Of a stretch of DNA of 64,000 bases, positions 51,960 to 63,896 are shown piece after piece; positions within the stretch are counted from its first letter, which is position 1, and the number at the start of each line of letters is the position of its first letter. The position numbers and the translations under genes were made by a program. The stretch covers positions 23,074,688 to 23,138,687 of the forward strand of contig OZ059895.1 in NCBI GenBank assembly GCA_964057225.1, in the 5' to 3' direction. The DNA is from Auanema rhodensis (taxonomy: Eukaryota; Nematoda; Chromadorea; Rhabditida; Rhabditidae). Below the pieces are notes generated by a model, which did no database searches, was not told where the DNA came from, and worked only from the letters and a program-made list of their open reading frames with translations.

Positions 51960-54900
51960 CTAATGCATCATTTTTCAAACGATCATAACTAATTTTTGTA
52001 TTAAGCGTTTCTCAATGTAGTATAGTGCATTCGATGCGGATTTTTAAGCTGCGTCGATCTGTGTTATCAGATTTGCGCTAGCTTAAAAATGCACCGAGAT
52101 ATCAACTGATATAAGTTCACACTTATATCCTCGATTTTCACCCTGAAGAATTAATTTTTTCGTTGAATAACAATGTCTATCGTCTTTGCCTTGAAAAAAG
52201 GAATCTAAAAGCATCTACTTTTTGCTAAATTATTTTGAAATTTTTCGAAAAAATTTTTGTCAAAATGTTTTTGGAAGCAATGTTGAGTGTACATGGAAAC
52301 TCAACATACACTAATGCATCATTTTTCAAACGATCATAACTAATTTTTGTATTAAGCGTTTCTCAATGTAGTATAGTGCATTCGATGCGGATTTTTAAGC
52401 TGCGTCGATCTGTGTTATCAGATTTGCGCTAGCTTAAAAATGCACCGAGATATCAACTGATATATGTTCACACTTATATCCTCGATTTTCACCCTGAAGA
52501 ATTAATTTTTTCGTTGAATAACATCGTCCATCGTCTTTGCCTTGAAAAAAGGAATCTAAAAACATCTACTTTTTGCTAAATTATTCCGAAATTTTTCGAA
52601 AAAATTTTTGTCAAAATGTTTTTGGAAGCAATGTTGAGTGTACATGGAAACTCAACATACACTAATGCATCATTTTTCAAACGATCATAACTAATTTTTG
52701 TATTAAGCGTTTCTCAATGTAGTATAGTGCATTCGATGCGGATTTTTAAGCTGCATCGATCTGTGTTATCAGATTTGCGCTAGCTTAAAAATGCACCGAG
52801 ATATCAACTGATATAAGTTCACACTTATATCCTCGATTTTCACCCTGAAGAATTAATTTTTTCGTTGAATAACAATGTTCATCGTCTTTGCCTTGAAAAA
52901 AGGAATCTAAAAACATCTACTTTTTGCTAAATTATTTTGAAATTTTTCGAAAAAATTTTTGTCAAAATGTTTTTGGAAGCAATGTTGAGTGTACATGGAA
53001 ACTCAACATACACTAATGCATCATTTTTCAAACGATCATAACTTATTTTGTGTATTAAGCGTTTCTCAATGTAGTATAGTGCATTCGATGCGGATTTTTA
53101 AGCTGCGTCGATCTGTGTTATCAGATTTGCGCTAGCTTAAAAATGCACCGAGATATCAACTGATATATGTTCACACTTATATCCTCGATTTTCACCCTGA
53201 AGAATTAATTTTTTCGTTGAATAACAATGTCCATCGTCTTTGCCTTGAAAAAAGGAATCTAAAAACATCTACTTTTTGCTAAATTATTTCAAAATTTTTC
53301 GAAAAAATTTTTGTCAAAATGTTTTTGGAAGCAATGTTGAGTGTACATGGAAACTCAACATACACTAATGCATCATTTTTCAAACGATCATAACTAATTT
53401 TTGTATTAAGCGTTTCTCAATGTAGTATAGTGCATTCGATGCGGATTTTTAAGCTGCGTCGATCTGTGTTATCAGATTTGCGCTAGCTTAAAAATGCACC
53501 GAGATATCAACTGATATAAGTTCACACTTATATCCTCGATTTTCACCCTGAAGAATTAATTTTTTTGTTGAATAACAATGTCTATCGTCTTTGCCTTGAA
53601 AAAAGGAATCTAAAAGCATCTACTTTTTGCTAAATTATTTTGAAATTTTTCGAAAAAATTTTTGTCAAAATGTTTTTGGAAGCAATGTTGAGTGTACATG
53701 GAAACTCAACATACACTAATGCATCATTTTTCAAACGATCATAACTAATTTTTGTATTAAGCGTTTCTCAATGTAGTATAGTGCATTCGATGCGGATTTT
53801 TAAGCTGCGTCGATCTGTGTTATCAGATTTGCGCTAGCTTAAAAATGCACCGAGATATCAACTGATATATGTTCACACTTATATCCTCGATTTTCACCCT
53901 GAAGAATTAATTTTTTCGTTGAATAACATCGTCCATCGTCTTTGCCTTGAAAAAAGGAATCTAAAAACATCTACTTTTTGCTAAATTATTCCGAAATTTT
54001 TCGAAAAAATTTTTGTCAAAATGTTTTTGGAAGCAATGTTGAGTGTACATGGAAACTCAACATACACTAATGCATCATTTTTCAAACGATCATAACTAAT
54101 TTTTGTATTAAGCGTTTCTCAATGTAGTATAGTGCATTCGATGCGGATTTTTAAGCTGCGTCGATCTGTGTTATCAGATTTGCGCTAGCTTAAAAATGCA
54201 CCGAGATATCAACTGATATATGTTCACACTTATATCCTCGATTTTCACCCTGAAGAATTAATTTTTTCGTTGAATAACAATGTCCATCGTCTTTGCCTTG
54301 AAAAAAGGAATCTAAAAACATCTACTTTTTGCTAAATTATTTCGAAATTTTTCGAAAAAATTTTTGTCAAAATGTTTTTGGAAGCAATGTTGAGTGTACA
54401 TGGAAACTCAACATACACTAATGCATCATTTTTCAAACGATCATAACTAATTTTTGTATTGAGCGTTTCTCAATGTAGTATAGTGCATTCGATGCGGATT
54501 TTTAAGCTGCGTCGATCTGTGTTATCAGATTTGCGCTAGCTTAAAAATGCACCGAGATATCAACTGATATATGTTCACACTTATATCCTCGATTTTCACC
54601 CTGAAGAATTAATTTTTTCGTTGAATAACAATGTCCATCGTCTTTGCCTTGAAAAAAGGAATCTAAAAACATCTACTTTTTGCTAAATTATTTCGAAATT
54701 TTTCGAAAAAATTTTTGTCAAAATGTTTTTGGAAGCAATGTTGAGTGTACATGGAAACTCAACATACACTAATGCATCATTTTTCAAACGATCATAACTA
54801 ATTTTTGTATTGAGCGTTTCTCAATGTAGTATAGTGGATTCGATGCAGATTTTTAAGCTGCGTCGATCTGTGTTATCAGATTTGCGCTAGCTTAAAAATG

Positions 54901-56876
54901 CACCGAGATATCAACTGATATATGTTCACACTTATATCCTCGATTTTCACCCTGAAGAATTAATTTTTTCGTTGAATAACAATGTCCATCGTCTTTGCCT
55001 TGAAAAAAGAAATCTAAAAACATCTACTTTTTGCTAAATTATTTTGAAATTTTTCGAAAAAATTTTTGTCAAAATGTTTTTGGAAGCAATGTTGAGTGTA
55101 CATGGAAACTCAACATACACTAATGCATCATTTTTCAAACGATCATAACTTATTTTGTGTATTAAGCGTTTCTCAATGTAGTATAGTGCATTCGATGCGG
55201 ATTTTTAAGCTGCGTCGATCTGTGTTATCAGATTTGCGCTAGCTTAAAAATGCACCGAGATATCAACTGATATAAGTTCACACTTATATCCTCGATTTTC
55301 ACCCTGAAGAATTAATTTTTTCGTTGAATAACAATGTCTATCGTCTTTGCCTTGAAAAAAGGAATCTAAAAGCATCTACTTTTTGCTAAATTATTTTGAA
55401 ATTTTTCGAAAAAATTTTTGTCAAAATGTTTTTGGAAGCAATGTTGAGTGTACATGGAAACTCAACATACACTAATGCATCATTTTTCAAACGATCATAA
55501 CTAATTTTTGTATTAAGCGTTTCTCAATGTAGTATAGTGCATTCGATGCGGATTTTTAAGCTGCGTCGATCTGTGTTATCAGATTTGCGCTAGCTTAAAA
55601 ATGCACCGAGATATCAACTGATATATGTTCACACTTATATCCTCGATTTTCACCCTGAAGAATTAATTTTTTCGTTGAATAACAATGTCCATCGTCTTTG
55701 CCTTGAAAAAAGGAATCTAAAAACATCTACTTTTTGCTAAATTATTTCGAAATTTTTCGAAAAAATTTTTGTCAAAATGTTTTTGGAAGCAATGTTGAGT
55801 GTACATGGAAACTCAACATACACTAATGCATCATTTTTCAAACGATCATAACTAATTTTTGTATTGAGCGTTTCTCAATGTAGTATAGTGGATTCGATGC
55901 AGATTTTTAAGCTGCGTCGATCTGTGTTATCAGATTTGCGCTAGCTTAAAAATGCACCGAGATATCAACTGATATATGTTCACACTTATATCCTCGATTT
56001 TCACCCTGAAGAATTAATTTTTTCGTTGAATAACAATGTCCATCGTCTTTGCCTTGAAAAAAGAAATCTAAAAACATCTACTTTTTGCTAAATTATTTTG
56101 AAATTTTTCGAAAAAATTTTTGTCAAAATGTTTTTGGAAGCAATGTTGAGTGTACATGGAAACTCAACATACACTAATGCATCATTTTTCAAACGATCAT
56201 AACTTATTTTGTGTATTAAGCGTTTCTCAATGTAGTATAGTGCATTCGATGCGGATTTTTAAGCTGCGTCGATCTGTGTTATCAGATTTGCGCTAGCTTA
56301 AAAATGCACCGAGATATCAACTGATATATGTTCACACTTATATCCTCGATTTTCACCCTGAAGAATTAATTTTTTCGTTGAATAACAATGTCCATCGTCT
56401 TTGCCTTGAAAAAAGGAATCTAAAAACATCTACTTTTTGCTAAATTATTTCAAAATTTTTCGAAAAAATTTTTGTCAAAATGTTTTTGGAAGCAATGTTG
56501 AGTGTACATGGAAACTCAACATACACTAATGCATCATTTTTCAAACGATCATAACTAATTTTTGTATTAAGCGTTTCTCAATGTAGTATAGTGCATTCGA
56601 TGCGGATTTTTAAGCTGCGTCGATCTGTGTTATCAGATTTGCGCTAGCTTAAAAATGCACCGAGATATCAACTGATATAAGTTCACACTTATATCCTCGA
56701 TTTTCACCCTGAAGAATTAATTTTTTCGTTGAATAACAATGTCTATCGTCTTTGCCTTGAAAAAAGGAATCTAAAAGCATCTACTTTTTGCTAAATTATT
56801 TTGAAATTTTTCGAAAAAATTTTTGTCAAAATGTTTTTGGAAGCAATGTTGAGTGTACATGGAAACTCAACATACA
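51960..56876 (+). repeat. Large duplicated segment, copy 2 (M149-M162)
   Basis: The order is B C F A B* C D D' E A/B D E A B. It differs from copy 1 by one added D-like monomer, D' (M156, 54418), which has TTGAGCG but normal GTGCATTC and GCGG. Rare markers at 53566 (B*) and the A/B chimera match copy 1. Confidence 0.82.
55120..55471 (+). repeat. Chimeric monomer M158 (5' A, 3' B)
   Basis: It has the same structure as M143 and is again followed by D, E, A, B. The shared junction means the recombination happened once and was then copied in a larger duplication. Confidence 0.85.
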
Positions 56877-59800
56877 CTAATGCATCATTTTTCAAACGAT
56901 CATAACTAATTTTTGTATTAAGCGTTTCTCAATGTAGTATAGTGCATTCGATGCGGATTTTTAAGCTGCGTCGATCTGTGTTATCAGATTTGCGCTAGCT
57001 TAAAAATGCACCGAGATATCAACTGATATATGTTCACACTTATATCCTCGATTTTCACCCTGAAGAATTAATTTTTTCGTTGAATAACATCGTCCATCGT
57101 CTTTGCCTTGAAAAAAGGAATCTAAAAACATCTACTTTTTGCTAAATTATTCCGAAATTTTTCGAAAAAATTTTTGTCAAAATGTTTTTGGAAGCAATGT
57201 TGAGTGTACATGGAAACTCAACATACACTAATGCATCATTTTTCAAACGATCATAACTAATTTTTGTATTAAGCGTTTCTCAATGTAGTATAGTGCATTC
57301 GATGCGGATTTTTAAGCTGCGTCGATCTGTGTTATCAGATTTGCGCTAGCTTAAAAATGCACCGAGATATCAACTGATATATGTTCACACTTATATCCTC
57401 GATTTTCACCCTGAAGAATTAATTTTTTCGTTGAATAACAATGTCCATCGTCTTTGCCTTGAAAAAAGGAATCTAAAAACATCTACTTTTTGCTAAATTA
57501 TTTCAAAATTTTTCGAAAAAATTTTTGTCAAAATGTTTTTGGAAGCAATGTTGAGTGTACATGGAAACTCAACATACACTAATGCATCATTTTTCAAACG
57601 ATCATAACTAATTTTTGTATTAAGCGTTTCTCAATGTAGTATAGTGCATTCGATGCGGATTTTTAAGCTGCGTCGATCTGTGTTATCAGATTTGCGCTAG
57701 CTTAAAAATGCACCGAGATATCAACTGATATAAGTTCACACTTATATCCTCGATTTTCACCCTGAAGAATTAATTTTTTCGTTGAATAACAATGTCTATC
57801 GTCTTTGCCTTGAAAAAAGGAATCTAAAAGCATCTACTTTTTGCTAAATTATTTTGAAATTTTTCGAAAAAATTTTTGTCAAAATGTTTTTGGAAGCAAT
57901 GTTGAGTGTACATGGAAACTCAACATACACTAATGCATCATTTTTCAAACGATCATAACTAATTTTTGTATTAAGCGTTTCTCAATGTAGTATAGTGCAT
58001 TCGATGCGGATTTTTAAGCTGCGTCGATCTGTGTTATCAGATTTGCGCTAGCTTAAAAATGCACCGAGATATCAACTGATATATGTTCACACTTATATCC
58101 TCGATTTTCACCCTGAAGAATTAATTTTTTCGTTGAATAACATCGTCCATCGTCTTTGCCTTGAAAAAAGGAATCTAAAAACATCTACTTTTTGCTAAAT
58201 TATTCCGAAATTTTTCGAAAAAATTTTTGTCAAAATGTTTTTGGAAGCAATGTTGAGTGTACATGGAAACTCAACATACACTAATGCATCATTTTTCAAA
58301 CGATCATAACTAATTTTTGTATTAAGCGTTTCTCAACGTAGTATAGTGCATTCGATGCGGATTTTTAAGCTGCGTCGATCTGTGTTATCAGATTTGCGCT
58401 AGCTTAAAAATGCACCGAGATATCAACTGATATATGTTCACACTTATATCCTCGATTTTCACCCTGAAGAATTAATTTTTTCGTTGAATAACAATGTCCA
58501 TCGTCTTTGCCTTGAAAAAAGGAATCTAAAAACATCTACTTTTTGCTAAATTATTTCGAAATTTTTCGAAAAAATTTTTGTCAAAATGTTTTTGGAAGCA
58601 ATGTTGAGTGTACATGGAAACTCAACATACACTAATGCATCATTTTTCAAACGATCATAACTAATTTTTGTATTAAGCGTTTTTCAATGTAGTATAGTGC
58701 ATTCGATGCGGATTTTTAAGCTGCATCGATCTGTGTTATCAGATTTGCGCTAGCTTAAAAATGCACCGAGATATCAACTGATATAAGTTCACACTTATAT
58801 CCTCGATTTTCACCCTGAAGAATTAATTTTTTCGTTGAATAACAATGTTCATCGTCTTTGCCTTGAAAAAAGGAATCTAAAAACATCTACTTTTTGCTAA
58901 ATTATTTTGAAATTTTTCGAAAAAATTTTTGTCAAAATGTTTTTGGAAGCAATGTTGAGTGTACATGGAAACTCAACATACACTAATGCATCATTTTTCA
59001 AACGATCATAACTAATTTTTGTATTAAGCGTTTCTCAATGTAGTATAGTGCATTCGATGCGGATTTTTAAGCTGCGTCGATCTGTGTTATCAGATTTGCG
59101 CTAGCTTAAAAATGCACCGAGATATCAACTGATATAAGTTCACACTTAGATCCTCGATTTTCACCCTGAAGAATTAATTTTTTCGTTGAATAACAATGTC
59201 CATCGTCTTTGCCTTGAAAAAACAAATCTAAAAACATCTACTTTTTGCTAAATTATTCTGAAATTTTTCGAAAAAATTTTTGTCAAAATGTTTTTGGAAG
59301 CAATGTTGAGTGTACATGGAAACTCAACATACACTAATGCATCATTTTTCAAACGATCATAACTAATTTTTGTATTAAGCGTTTGTCAATGTAGTATAGT
59401 GCATTCGATGCGGATTTTTAAGCTGCGTCGATCTGTGTTATCAGATTTGCGCTAGCTTAAAAATGCACCGAGATATCAACTGATATAAGTTCACACTTAG
59501 ATCCTCGATTTTCACCCTGAAGAATTAATTTTTTCGTTGAATAACAATGTCCATCGTCTTTGCCTTGAAAAAACAAATCTAAAAACATCTACTTTTTGCT
59601 AAATTATTCTGAAATTTTTCGAAAAAATTTTTGTCAAAATGTTTTTGGAAGCAATGTTGAGTGTACATGGAAACTCAACATACACTAATGCATCATTTTT
59701 CAAACGATCATAACTAATTTTTGTATTAAGCGTTTCTCAATGTAGTATAGTGCATTCGATGCGGATTTTTAAGCTGCGTCGATCTGTGTTATCAGATTTG

Positions 59801-61088
59801 CGCTAGCTTAAAAATGCACCGAGATATCAACTGATATAAGTTCACACTTATATCCTCGATTTTCACCCTGAAGAATTAATTTTTTCGTTGAATAACATCG
59901 TCCATCGTCTTTGCCTTGAAAAAAGGAATCTAAAAACATCTACGTTTTGCTAAATTATCTTGAAATTTTTCGAAAAAATTTTTGTCAAAATGTTTTTGGA
60001 AGCAATGTTGAGTGTACATGGAAACTCAACATACACTAATGCATCATTTTTCAAACGATCATAACTAATTTTTGTATTAAGCGTTTCTCAATGTAGTATA
60101 GTGCATTCGATGCGGATTTTTAAGCTGCGTCGATCTGTGTTATCAGATTTGCGCTAGCTTAAAAATGCACCGAGATATCAACTGATATATGTTCACACTT
60201 ATATCCTCGATTTTCACCCTGAAGAATTAATTTTTTCGTTGAATAACAATGTCCATCGTCTTTGCCTTGAAAAAAGGAATCTAAAAACATTTACTTTTTG
60301 CTAAATTATTCCGAAATTTTTCGAAAAAATTTTTGTCAAAATGTTTTTGGAAGCAATGTTGAGTGTACATGGAAACTCAACATACACTAATGCATCATTT
60401 TTCAAACGATCATAACTAATTTTTGTATTAAGCGTTTCTCAATGTAGTATAGTGCATTCGATGCGGATTTTTAAGCTGCGTCGATCTGTGTTATCAGATT
60501 TGCGCTAGCTTAAAAATGCACCGAGATATCAACTGATATATGTTCACACTGATATCCTCGATTTTCACCCTGAAGAATTAATTTTTTCGTTGAATAACAA
60601 TGTTCATCGTCTTTGCCTTGAAAAAAGGAATCTAAAAACATCTACTTTTTGCTAAATTATTTTGAAATTTTTCGAAAAAATTTTTGTCAAAATGTTTTTG
60701 GAAGCAATGTTGAGTGTACATGGAAACTCAACATACACTAATGCATCATTTTTCAAACGATCATAACTAATTTTTGTATTAAGCGTTTCTCAATGTAGTA
60801 TAGTGCATTCAATGCGGATTTTGAAGTTGCATCGATCTGTGTTATCAGATTTGCGCTAGCTTAAAAATGCACCGAGATATCAACTGATATAAGTTCACAC
60901 TTATATCCTCGATTTTCACCCTGAAGAATTGCTTTTTTCGTTGAATAACAATGTCCATCGTCTTTGCCTTGAAAAAAGGAATCTAAAAACATCTACGTTT
61001 TGCTAAATTATCTTGAAATTTTTCGAAAAAATTTTTGTCAAAATGTTTTTGGAAGCAATGTTGAGTGTACATGGAAACTCAACATACA

Positions 61089-61790
61089 CTAATGCATCAT
61101 TTTTCAAACGATCATAACTAATTTTTGTATTAAGCGTTTCTCAATGTAGTATAGTGCATTCGATGCGGATTTTTAAGCTGCGTCGATCTGTGTTATCAGA
61201 TTTGCGCTAGCTTAAAAATGCACCGAGATATCAACTGATATATGTTCACACTTATATCCTCGATTTTCACCCTGAAGAATTAATTTTTTCGTTGAATAAC
61301 AATGTCCATCGTCTTTGCCTTGAAAAAAGGAATCTAAAAACATTTACTTTTTGCTAAATTATTCCGAAATTTTTCGAAAAAATTTTTGTCAAAATGTTTT
61401 TGGAAGCAATGTTGAGTGTACATGGAAACTCAACATACACTAATGCATCATTTTTCAAACGATCATAACTAATTTTTGTATTAAGCGTTTCTCAATGTAG
61501 TATAGTGCATTCGATGCGGATTTTTAAGCTGCGTCGATCTGTGTTATCAGATTTGCGCTAGCTTAAAAATGCACCGAGATATCAACTGATATATGTTCAC
61601 ACTGATATCCTCGATTTTCACCCTGAAGAATTAATTTTTTCGTTGAATAACAATGTTCATCGTCTTTGCCTTGAAAAAAGGAATCTAAAAACATCTACTT
61701 TTTGCTAAATTATTTTGAAATTTTTCGAAAAAATTTTTGTCAAAATGTTTTTGGAAGCAATGTTGAGTGTACATGGAAACTCAACATACA
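61089..61790 (+). repeat. I-J dimer unit, copy 1
   Basis: M175 (I: ATATATG, ACATTTA, TTCCG) and M176 (J: ATATATG, CTGATATCC) form a 702-bp dimer. The same pair occurs just downstream and also at 60036-60737 (M172-M173), as well as within the block I pentamer at 5265 and 7020. Confidence 0.82.
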
Positions 61791-62492
61791 CTAATGCATC
61801 ATTTTTCAAACGATCATAACTAATTTTTGTATTAAGCGTTTCTCAATGTAGTATAGTGCATTCGATGCGGATTTTTAAGCTGCGTCGATCTGTGTTATCA
61901 GATTTGCGCTAGCTTAAAAATGCACCGAGATATCAACTGATATATGTTCACACTTATATCCTCGATTTTCACCCTGAAGAATTAATTTTTTCGTTGAATA
62001 ACAATGTCCATCGTCTTTGCCTTGAAAAAAGGAATCTAAAAACATTTACTTTTTGCTAAATTATTCCGAAATTTTTCGAAAAAATTTTTGTCAAAATGTT
62101 TTTGGAAGCAATGTTGAGTGTACATGGAAACTCAACATACACTAATGCATCATTTTTCAAACGATCATAACTAATTTTTGTATTAAGCGTTTCTCAATGT
62201 AGTATAGTGCATTCGATGCGGATTTTTAAGCTGCGTCGATCTGTGTTATCAGATTTGCGCTAGCTTAAAAATGCACCGAGATATCAACTGATATATGTTC
62301 ACACTGATATCCTCGATTTTCACCCTGAAGAATTAATTTTTTCGTTGAATAACAATGTCCATCGTCTTTGCCTTGAAAAAAGGAATCTAAAAACATCTAC
62401 TTTTTGCTAAATTATTTTGAAATTTTTCGAAAAAATTTTTGTCAAAATGTTTTTGGAAGCAATGTTGAGTGTACATGGAAACTCAACATACA
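61791..62492 (+). repeat. I-J dimer unit, copy 2
   Basis: M177-M178 repeat the I-J pair. M178 differs from M176 by GTCCATCG in place of GTTCATCG, the form also seen in J copies M17 and M22 of block I. Confidence 0.82.
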
Positions 62493-63896
62493 CTAATGCA
62501 TCATTTTTCAAACGATCATAACTAATTTTTGTATTAAGCGTTTCTCAATGTAGTATAGTGCATTCGATGCGGATTTTGAAGTTGCATCGATCTGTGTTAT
62601 CAGATTTGCGCTAGCTTAAAAATGCACCGAGATATCAACTGATATAAGTTCACACTTATATCCTCGATTTTCACCCTGAAGAATCAATTTTTTCGTTGAA
62701 TAACAATGTCCATCGTCTTTGCCTTGGAAAAAGAAATCTAAAAACATCTACTTTTTGCTAAATTATTTTGAAATTTTTCGAAAAAATTTTTGTCAAAATG
62801 TTTTTGGAAGCAATGTTGAGTGTACATGGAAACTCAACATACACTAATGCATCATTTTTCAAACGATCATAACTAATTTTTGTATTAAGCGTTTCTCAAT
62901 GTAGTATAGTGCATTCGATGCGAATTTTTAAGCTGCGTCGATCTGTTTTATCAGATTTGCGCTAGCTTAAAAATGCACCGAGATATCAACTGATATAAGT
63001 TCACACTTATATCCTCGATTTTCACCCTGAAGAATTAATTTTTTCGTTGAATAACAATGTCTATCGTCTTTGCCTTGAAAAAAGGAATCTAAAAGCATCT
63101 ACTTTTTGCTAAATTATTTCGAAATTTTTCGAAAAAATTTTTGTCAAAATGTTTTTGGAAGCAATGTTGAGTGTACATGGAAACTCAACATACACTAATG
63201 CATCATTTTTCAAACGATCATAACTAATTTTTGTATTAAGCGTTTGTCAATGTAGTATAGTGCATTCGATGCGGATTTTTAAGCTGCGTCGATCTGTGTT
63301 ATCAGATTTGCGCTAGCTTAAAAATGCACCGAGATATCAACTGATATAAGTTCACACTTAGATCCTCGATTTTCACCCTGAAGAATTAATTTTTTCGTTG
63401 AATAACAATGTCCATCGTCTTTGCCTTGAAAAAACAAATCTAAAAACATCTACTTTTTGCTAAATTATTCTGAAATTTTTCGAAAAAATTTTTGTCAAAA
63501 TGTTTTTGGAAGCAATGTTGAGTGTACATGGAAACTCAACATACACTAATGCATCATTTTTCAAACGATCATAACTAATTTTTGTATTAAGCGTTTCTCA
63601 ATGTAGTATAGTGCATTCGATGCGGATTTTTAAGCTGCGTCGATCTGTGTTATCAGATTTGCGCTAGCTTAAAAATGCACCGAGATATCAACTGATATAA
63701 GTTCACACTTATATCCTCGATTTTCACCCTGAAGAATTAATTTTTTCGTTGAATAACATCGTCCATCGTCTTTGCCTTGAAAAAAGGAATCTAAAAACAT
63801 CTACGTTTTGCTAAATTATCTTGAAATTTTTCGAAAAAATTTTTGTCAAAATGTTTTTGGAAGCAATGTTGAGTGTACATGGAAACTCAACATACA

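Larger units (their letters stand above)
31941..58982 (+). repeat. Block III: A-B-C-D-E higher-order array (M92-M168)
   Basis: Order M92-M168: A B C A0 Y D a b E A B Z A B C F A B C A0 B C D E A a b A B C D F A B C D E A B C D E A B C F A B C D E A/B D E A B W B C F A B C D D E A/B D E A B C A0 B C D F. A0 is A without the insertion (M95, M111, M164). Y (M96), Z (M103) and W (M148) are unassigned recombinant-looking copies. The canonical unit is five monomers, 1756 bp. Type A copies start at 31941, 35101, 36155, 37560, 40369, 41423, 43179, 44935, 46691, 48096, 49852, 50906, 53013, 55120 and 56174, separated by 3, 4, 5, 6, 8 or 9 monomers, each spacing exactly n x 351 + 1. Confidence 0.88.
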
